From IMG/VR virus record IMGVR_UViG_3300010150_003189, positions 1-45,724 of that record: a stretch of DNA of 45,724 nt; one strand, 5' to 3'. The DNA is from a virus. The position numbers and the translations under genes are program-made. Positions 40,931 to 45,724 of this stretch are shown here, in pieces (the first letter of the stretch is position 1; every line of letters begins with the position of its first letter). The notes under the pieces were generated by a model. That model was not told the DNA's origin. It was given only the letters and a program-made list of their open reading frames with translations, and made no database searches.

Positions 40931-42723
40931 TGTCAGCACAGGATGATAAGAACAGAGCAGAAGCCCAGAAGCGTGATGCTCAAAATCAAATAAACCAACA
41001 TAACTCAGAAAAAGCTAAAGCAGAAAATCAAAAGAAATCTGCACAACAAGAAGCAAACACAGCAAACACAAACAAAACACACGCACAAGAAGAACAAAAG
41101 ACTGCACAACAGCAACAACAGGCGGCTGAAGCGGCACATGATCAAGCAATTAAAGATCATGACGATGCTCTTGCAAAACAAAAAGAAGCAGATGATAATT
41201 ATGCGGCGGCACAGGCACAAGTTGCACAAGCTGAAGCAATGGTACAAGATGTATCAAGACCACAATACTCAATTCAAGTTGCTGACCACGCTGAAACATC
41301 AGTTGGTGAAACAGTAGGCGACGAACATGCAGGTGCTAGTTATGAAGCTGGTGCAAGTGCAAGTTATGACGCAAGTGCAAGTGCAGGTTATGAAGTAACT
41401 GACCACAGCGTTGCAGTTGGTGCTGAAGCAAGTGTACACGCAGAAGCAAGTGCAAATGCAGGTGCTGAAGCTCACGCTGAACAAGAAATTGTTCCAGGTG
41501 TAGATGCACACGCTGACGCAAGTGCTGAAGCAGAAGGTAAAGTAAGTGCAGATGCAGAAGCACACGCAAAAGCAAGTGGCGGTTGGGACGGCAGTGATGC
41601 AACAGCGGCGGCAACAGTAGGTGCAAGTGCAAGTGCAGATGCAACAGCAACAGGATCAGTAGATGGTAGTGTTGGTGTTGATACACCCTTAGGTGATGTT
41701 AGTGTTGATGCAGGTGCAGAAGGTACAGCAGGTGCTCACGCTGAAGCATATGCAGAAGCAGGTGGACATGCAAGTGTTGGAGAACATGGAGTTGACGTAG
41801 GCGGTGGTGCTATTGCAGGTGCTAACGTTGGAGTTGATGCTGAAGGTTCAGCACACATAGGCGGCGCTGAAGTAAGTGGCGGTGCTGGTGCAAGTATTGG
41901 CGGACAAATTGGTGCTCAAGGTTCTGCACACGCTACATACGAAGATGATACAATCTCGTTTGGTATTGATGGACAAGCGGCTTTGCTAGTTGGACTAGAT
42001 GTTGATGTGAATGTTGACATTGATATTGGACCACTAGTAGACGGTGCTAACGCTATTCTAAATGCAGGTGGAACAATGGACGAAGCATTGAACCATGTAA
42101 CTGATGGAATTGATCAAGCACAAGCAGAAGCAATGAAAGTTGCAAACCAAGCACAAGCGGTTGCTAAACAAGGCGAAAAAGTTGCAAAACAAACTGTAGA
42201 TGCATGTAACTCGGCAGTAAGTGCTACCGAAGATGCAATTAACCAAACTGGTCAAGCAATGACTGATGCGGCTAATGCAGTTGCACATTGGGGTAACGAA
42301 GTAGGTAAGTGGACTACAAGCGTATTTAATGCTAATAACGCTGTTAAAGCGGCTAACAGCACTATTAACGCATGTAACAGCGCCATTAATGCATGTAACA
42401 ACACTATTAATCAAGCAAATAATGCCATTAATAGTGCAACAAAAGCTATCAATGATGCGGCTAATGCAGTTTCTAATACAGCTAAAAAGGGTTGGAAGAG
42501 TGTTAAGAAATTCTTTTCAGACTCACGCTTAAAAGAAAATGTTGAATTTGCAGGCAAAGTCAACGGTATTAACACTTACACATATAATTATGTGTGGAAT
42601 AATGCAGTACAAACAGGTGTAATGGCACAAGAGCTATTAGAAACTAAGTATGCAGATGCAGTTGATACACACCCATCAGGGTATTATACAGTTAACTACA
42701 GTAAGTTACCTACTATAAACTAA
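40930..42723 (+). CDS. Ala/Gly/His-rich coiled-coil protein with S74 C-terminal domain
   Basis: The 597-aa protein has four parts. Residues 1-108 are a Gln/Ala/Lys coiled coil. About 109-345 is low-complexity sequence of short ASA, AHAEA and GGA repeats with many His and Asp. About 370-520 is an Asn/Ala-rich helical region with heptads such as AINACNNTINQANNAINSAT. From about 530 comes an S74 chaperone domain (SDSRLKENVEFAGKVNG, then TGVMAQELLETKYADAV). The S74 end implies a trimeric fibre that matures by self-cleavage. AAGGAAG precedes the ATG. A terminator follows directly. Confidence 0.72.
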   Translation: MSAQDDKNRAEAQKRDAQNQINQHNSEKAKAENQKKSAQQEANTANTNKTHAQEEQKTAQQQQQAAEAAHDQAIKDHDDALAKQKEADDNYAAAQAQVAQAEAMVQDVSRPQYSIQVADHAETSVGETVGDEHAGASYEAGASASYDASASAGYEVTDHSVAVGAEASVHAEASANAGAEAHAEQEIVPGVDAHADASAEAEGKVSADAEAHAKASGGWDGSDATAAATVGASASADATATGSVDGSVGVDTPLGDVSVDAGAEGTAGAHAEAYAEAGGHASVGEHGVDVGGGAIAGANVGVDAEGSAHIGGAEVSGGAGASIGGQIGAQGSAHATYEDDTISFGIDGQAALLVGLDVDVNVDIDIGPLVDGANAILNAGGTMDEALNHVTDGIDQAQAEAMKVANQAQAVAKQGEKVAKQTVDACNSAVSATEDAINQTGQAMTDAANAVAHWGNEVGKWTTSVFNANNAVKAANSTINACNSAINACNNTINQANNAINSATKAINDAANAVSNTAKKGWKSVKKFFSDSRLKENVEFAGKVNGINTYTYNYVWNNAVQTGVMAQELLETKYADAVDTHPSGYYTVNYSKLPTIN

Positions 42724-42734
42724 GAAAAAACTAG

Positions 42735-42773
42735 AAAGGTTGTTCGATTTATTTTGGACAACCTTTCCTTTTG
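42735..42773 (+). terminator. Rho-independent terminator
   Basis: An 11-bp stem (42735-42745 with 42756-42766, AAAGGTTGTTC pairing GGACAACCTTT with one G.U) closes a 10-nt loop. CCTTTTG follows. It lies 12 nt after the S74 gene and just before the next late promoter. Confidence 0.8.
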
Positions 42774-42776
42774 ACT

Positions 42777-42785
42777 GATAAATAG
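42777..42785 (+). promoter_or_regulatory. Late promoter GATAAATAG
   Basis: The motif starts 27 nt before ATG 42804, immediately after the terminator. Confidence 0.68.
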
Positions 42786-42803
42786 TACAGTAGGAGAAAT
42801 AAA

Positions 42804-43244
42804 ATGAACCCTTTTGATCAATTTGGAATGGATCTAACAGATGTGTTAGCCCCATGGATAGCGATACTAATTAGTATCTCAGCGGCCTTTTGGTTTAAGG
42901 ACTTTGCACATAATTTAATGAGCGGACTAAAGTTCAAAATGAATCCTGCGTTTAATGAAGGCGATCATATTATACTAGATGACACTGATGCTATCATAGT
43001 TAAAATAGGGTTGCGTGAAAGTGTGTTTGGAGTTTACGGTGATCGTGGTTATACTTGGAGATATATTCCAAATGATCGTATTAAGTTTCACAAGTTAGAA
43101 AAAGTTATCAATAAAAATCTACACTTGGATTCTGAGGCTGAAAAAGGTAGACGCTTACAAGAAATGATTGATCAAGCACAGAGTGCTCAGATTAAGAATA
43201 ACAAAGATAACATAGAGAAAATTAAAAATGGAAAAAGAGATTAA
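42804..43244 (+). CDS. Miniature MscS-like membrane protein
   Basis: The 146-aa protein has one membrane helix at about 14-32 (LAPWIAILISISAAFWF), then FKDFAHNLMSGLKFKMNPAF. It continues with NEGDHIILDDTDAIIVKIGL and RYIPNDRIKFHK. The last two blocks match the TM3-to-beta-domain region of mechanosensitive channel MscS (PFxxGDxI, then IPN). TM1, TM2 and the large C-terminal cage are missing, replaced by a charged helix. A minimal ring of TM3-like helices could form a pore, so a holin-like or osmotic role is possible (inference). AGGAG precedes the ATG. Confidence 0.68.
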   Translation: MNPFDQFGMDLTDVLAPWIAILISISAAFWFKDFAHNLMSGLKFKMNPAFNEGDHIILDDTDAIIVKIGLRESVFGVYGDRGYTWRYIPNDRIKFHKLEKVINKNLHLDSEAEKGRRLQEMIDQAQSAQIKNNKDNIEKIKNGKRD

Positions 43245-43572
43245 AGAAATCAAAACTGATACTGAAGTGAAAGAAGATACTGCGGTAAAGAAAGTTAAAT
43301 TCGAACTAGAAGTAGATACTAATGTAGTTGATAGTGGTAAGAACCCTTATATGCATCTTATCTTTTTAGCAAGGGCTGTAGATGCATGGAGAATTTTTCC
43401 AAGAATCTTTTTATCAGTTTACATCTACTTACTGTATGATGTTACAACATGGTTTATGAACTTACCAGAACCTAACTTAGAGCAATCGGGTTTGGTTAGT
43501 ATTGTCGTTGGTGCAGGGGCGGCTTGGTTTGGTTTATATGCAGGTACTTCTAAGAAGAATCCAGACAAATAG
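43228..43572 (+). CDS. Two-pass membrane protein, 114 aa (holin candidate)
   Basis: A charged N-terminus of about 40 residues is followed by two hydrophobic segments: 54-76 (AWRIFPRIFLSVYIYLLYDV) and 86-106 (LVSIVVGAGAAWFGLYAG). The motif RIFPR with VGAGAAWFGLY recurs in small membrane proteins of marine T4-type phages. Two passes, small size and a position beside lysis genes fit a holin, but this is not demonstrated. It overlaps the mini-MscS gene by 17 nt. Confidence 0.62.
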   Translation: MEKEIKEIKTDTEVKEDTAVKKVKFELEVDTNVVDSGKNPYMHLIFLARAVDAWRIFPRIFLSVYIYLLYDVTTWFMNLPEPNLEQSGLVSIVVGAGAAWFGLYAGTSKKNPDK

Positions 43573-43575
43573 AGC

Positions 43576-43604
43576 TTGACAACAGCCTAAGATAAGTATA
43601 TAAT
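43576..43604 (+). promoter_or_regulatory. Consensus sigma70 (early) promoter, leaderless start at 43611
   Basis: TTGACA (43576-43581), 17-nt spacer, TATAAT (43599-43604): perfect. +1 falls on 43611, the A of the dnaJ ATG. Confidence 0.82.
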
Positions 43605-43610
43605 ACTACT

Positions 43611-44459
43611 ATGGATTATTACGAACTTTTAGGCGTTCCAAGAAACGCTACAGAATCAGATCTTAAGAAAGCATACAAGAAACAAAGTATGCAACACCAC
43701 CCTGACCGCAATGGTGGAAGTGATGCTAAGTTCAAACAAATTAATGAGGCATACTCAGCACTAAAGGATCCACAGAAAAGGCAAATGTATGACCAATATG
43801 GTACTGCTGATCCTCAACAAGCACAGGCACAACAGCAGAGTCATTTTTCAAATTCTTTTGGTGGTGCTAATTTTGAAGATATATTTGGACAAATGTTTGG
43901 AGGACAACCAAACATGCGTAGACAAATGCATAATCAAGATATAACTATTGCCGCAGATATTGATTTGGAAGATATCGTAAAAGGTAAAGATGTTATTGCT
44001 ACATATAGGCTACCAAGTGGCAGAGAAGAAACAGTAGAGATTAAACTTCCACGTGGTTGTAGACCAGGAGATAGGATACGTTATTCGGGTATGGGTAGCG
44101 ACTTACACCCACATGCTCCAAGAGGTGATTTGCACGTTCAGTTGCGAGTCAGAAGACACCCCGAGTACACTCAAGATGGCATAAATTTATATATAGACAA
44201 GAAGTTAAATTTATTTGATTTCGTTTTAGGCACAAACTTAACTATCAAAACAATCCACGATCGTACATTGAGTGTTAATGTACCAGCTGGATCTAACCCA
44301 GGCACAGTTTTTAGTATTGGAGGTCAAGGTTTACCTGACAGACGTTCAGGACAAACGGGCAACTTATACATTAAAGTATTAGGTGTAACACCTAAAATAA
44401 ACGATGAGAAAATTAGAGAACAGTTAAGAAGAATACAAGATGAAACTAAAACTACTTAG
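43611..44459 (+). CDS. dnaJ: DnaJ/Hsp40 co-chaperone, type II (no zinc finger)
   Basis: The 282-aa protein has a J domain (1-66) with HPD at 30-32, a short Gly/Phe/Gln linker (HFSNSFGGANFEDIFGQMFGG) and a DnaJ C-terminal substrate domain (ITIAADIDLEDIVKGKDV, then VNVPAGSNPGTVF). It lacks the Cys-rich zinc region and so resembles CbpA. It should steer host DnaK. No Shine-Dalgarno is visible; the ATG coincides with the expected transcript start. It overlaps the deformylase gene by 20 nt. Confidence 0.92.
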   Translation: MDYYELLGVPRNATESDLKKAYKKQSMQHHPDRNGGSDAKFKQINEAYSALKDPQKRQMYDQYGTADPQQAQAQQQSHFSNSFGGANFEDIFGQMFGGQPNMRRQMHNQDITIAADIDLEDIVKGKDVIATYRLPSGREETVEIKLPRGCRPGDRIRYSGMGSDLHPHAPRGDLHVQLRVRRHPEYTQDGINLYIDKKLNLFDFVLGTNLTIKTIHDRTLSVNVPAGSNPGTVFSIGGQGLPDRRSGQTGNLYIKVLGVTPKINDEKIREQLRRIQDETKTT

Positions 44460-44967
44460 ATACCCAGATCCATTTTTAAACAAAAAGGTTGCACCTTTTG
44501 ACTTTGATAAGCATGATGCTAAACAAATCGAAGCTGAGATGATTGAACTAATGACTAAAGAAAATGGTGTAGGATTAGCGGCAACACAAGTTGGTCTTGA
44601 TGCACAAATATTCATTATCAAACCAGAAGGATTAGAAGGGTACGAAGACAATAAACCTTTCGCATTAATTAATCCTGTGATTACAGCCGTAAGTCAAGAA
44701 ACTGTACTAGGTGAAGAAGGTTGTTTAAGTTTTCCATTATTGTTCTTTAAAGTTAAAAGACCAACAGGAATGGTAATAGAGTGTCTTGACTCTAGCGGTA
44801 AAGAGTGTACAATAGAGTTAGTAGGTTGGAATGCAAGAATTGCAGGACATGAATACGATCACTTATATGGAATCAACTATGTTGATCGTGTAAGTAAATT
44901 AAAACTCGACATTGCTAAGAAAAAGCAATCAAAATTATTAAAAAGATTTGGAGCCTATATAAAATAA
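44440..44967 (+). CDS. def: Peptide deformylase
   Basis: The 175-aa protein has the three deformylase motifs: GVGLAATQVG (43-52, Gln50), EEGCLSFP (Cys95) and GHEYDHLYG (His137, Glu138, His141). Cys95 and the two His bind the metal, and Glu138 is the catalytic base. It removes the formyl group from new N-terminal Met residues. Length is the full bacterial type, with a basic C-terminal tail. It is translationally coupled between dnaJ and the ClpA-like gene. Marine phage deformylases are well known. Confidence 0.94.
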   Translation: MKLKLLRYPDPFLNKKVAPFDFDKHDAKQIEAEMIELMTKENGVGLAATQVGLDAQIFIIKPEGLEGYEDNKPFALINPVITAVSQETVLGEEGCLSFPLLFFKVKRPTGMVIECLDSSGKECTIELVGWNARIAGHEYDHLYGINYVDRVSKLKLDIAKKKQSKLLKRFGAYIK

Positions 44968-45724
44968 TGGTAGAACCTAGCGAAAATTTACAGAAAATAT
45001 TTGACAAAGCATTAGATGTAACTAAGAAACTTAATCACGAATATCTTACACTAGAGCATTTGTTATTTTCAATGTTGTGCGAAGAAGACTTTTCAAACAT
45101 TGTATCAGGATTCAATCAAGTAGATCCAGAATTCATGAAAAAGAATGTTGAGAACTTTCTTAAAACAAAGTGCAACGACTTGTTAATGACTGACATTGAA
45201 AATCTTCCTAAGAAATGGAAGCCTAAGAAAACACAGGCAGTAGAACGTGTACTAAACAGAGCGTTTACACAAGTGTTGTTTAGTGGTCGTAACAGTATTG
45301 AAGTTACTGATGTGTTCTTAAGTATGTTTAACGAAAAGAAAAGCTGGGCATTATACTTTATTAACGAAGTAGGTATTGAAAAAGAAAAGTTTGCAGACTA
45401 TCTAAACAATGAGCTAGAAGCAAATTACGAAGATGAAGAAATGCAAGGCATGGCTAATCGTGCATTGCGTTCGTTTACAACTAATCTTAACGTTGATGCA
45501 GAAACAGGTAAGATTGATCCTGTTATTGGACGCTCAGAGGAACTTGAAAACATTGCACTAGCAATAGGACGTAGACAAAAGAACAACGTACTACTAGTTG
45601 GTGAACCAGGTGTAGGTAAAACTGCTATTGCAGAAGGACTTGCATACAATATTGTACAAGGTAACTGTCCTGAATTCCTTAAAGAATATAACGTATACAA
45701 TTTAGACATTGGTAGTATGTTAGC
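44967..45724 (+). CDS. clpA: ClpA-like AAA+ unfoldase, cut by the window end
   Basis: 252 codons are present. Residues 1-75 resemble the Clp N-domain (LQKIFDKALDVTKKLNHEYL, then TLEHLLFSML), which binds adaptors and substrates. After a linker come NLNVDAETGKIDPVIGRSEE, IALAIGRRQKNNVLLVGEP and Walker A GEPGVGKTA (about 211-219), all typical of the ClpA/ClpC D1 domain. It would unfold proteins for host ClpP, unless the missing C-terminus lacks the ClpP loop. The ATG overlaps the deformylase stop by 1 nt. It may redirect host proteolysis. Confidence 0.9.
   Translation, partial: MVEPSENLQKIFDKALDVTKKLNHEYLTLEHLLFSMLCEEDFSNIVSGFNQVDPEFMKKNVENFLKTKCNDLLMTDIENLPKKWKPKKTQAVERVLNRAFTQVLFSGRNSIEVTDVFLSMFNEKKSWALYFINEVGIEKEKFADYLNNELEANYEDEEMQGMANRALRSFTTNLNVDAETGKIDPVIGRSEELENIALAIGRRQKNNVLLVGEPGVGKTAIAEGLAYNIVQGNCPEFLKEYNVYNLDIGSML

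Noticed and set aside
41336-41686. Minus-strand frames rich in His/Leu or Cys/Thr within the 597-aa gene
   Set aside because: They are shadows of the Ala/Gly/His codon repeats on the plus strand; the biased composition is explained by those repeats.
1-45724. tRNA genes, insertion sequences, integrase or attachment sites
   Set aside because: No cloverleaf-like segment was seen in the short gaps, and no transposase, integrase or long inverted repeat is present; nothing supports a temperate or mobile element.

Overview
The window looks like part of the genome of a marine, T4-type tailed phage (myovirus) that infects a Gram-negative bacterium. The evidence is a gp44-type clamp-loader ATPase, a gp31/GroES-like co-chaperonin, PhoH, ThyX, a MazG-type pyrophosphohydrolase, a UV-damage endonuclease, an A-type Fe-S carrier, T4-like late promoters (GATAAATA here, against TATAAATA in T4) and a run of very large tail/fibre-type structural proteins. 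The DNA is AT-rich, genes are packed with 0-30 nt gaps or short overlaps, and the style resembles pelagic myoviruses of cyanobacteria and SAR11-like hosts. The host cannot be fixed from sequence alone. No capsid, portal or terminase gene and no tRNA is visible. The longest gene-free stretch is about 156 bp (37623-37778).

Layout. (1) 1-3861, minus strand: tail-fibre-like genes, one ending in a self-cleaving S74 chaperone domain. (2) 3907-8203, plus strand: a modification-type cluster with an unknown nucleotide/sugar-type protein, two 2OG-Fe(II) oxygenase-like proteins, a QueD/PTPS homologue, a JmjC/cupin-like protein, a glycosyltransferase and a phosphomannomutase-like HAD protein. (3) 8190-10759: a membrane-anchored glucosaminidase, UvdE, a small membrane protein, a zinc-ribbon protein on the minus strand and the IscA-like carrier. 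(4) 10770-29654: the structural block, with a 2161-aa giant protein, further proteins sharing its N-terminal module, two tandem subtilases (the first with a changed catalytic Asp), a YHYH protein and an Ig-repeat protein carrying an esterase-like domain without its Ser. (5) 29666-31754: small conserved genes, a fragment of a C-family DNA polymerase, GroES-like and MazG-like proteins. (6) 31798-37622: a second oxygenase pair, a cytidylyltransferase, gp44, a membrane protein, an FdxA-type ferredoxin, a parvulin, ThyX, an unknown protein and PhoH (minus strand). (7) 37779-43572: late genes with a lysis cassette (endolysin, spanin-like proteins, two lipoproteins, membrane proteins), a 597-aa Ala/Gly/His-rich S74 protein, a terminator and a miniature MscS-like protein. 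(8) 43611-end: DnaJ, peptide deformylase and ClpA-like ATPase, a proteostasis operon.

Transcription logic. Two promoter classes can be read directly. Nine plus-strand GATAAATA motifs lie 26-34 nt upstream of start codons (late class). Six sigma70-type promoters all have a 17-nt spacer and near-perfect hexamers (early class). At three of these (29900, 31798, 43611) the position predicted for +1 is exactly the A of the ATG, and no Shine-Dalgarno is present, so these look like leaderless early mRNAs. A fourth (5681) starts within 1 nt of the ATG of a 26-codon leader ORF in front of queD. Two more lie inside upstream genes and should drive the glucosaminidase/UvdE unit and gp44.

Most interesting points: the leaderless early promoter class, five oxygenase-like genes in two clusters, the active/altered subtilase pair, the Ser-less hydrolase domain, the cupredoxin-like fibre tip, the mini-MscS protein in the lysis region, and the DnaJ-PDF-ClpA operon.
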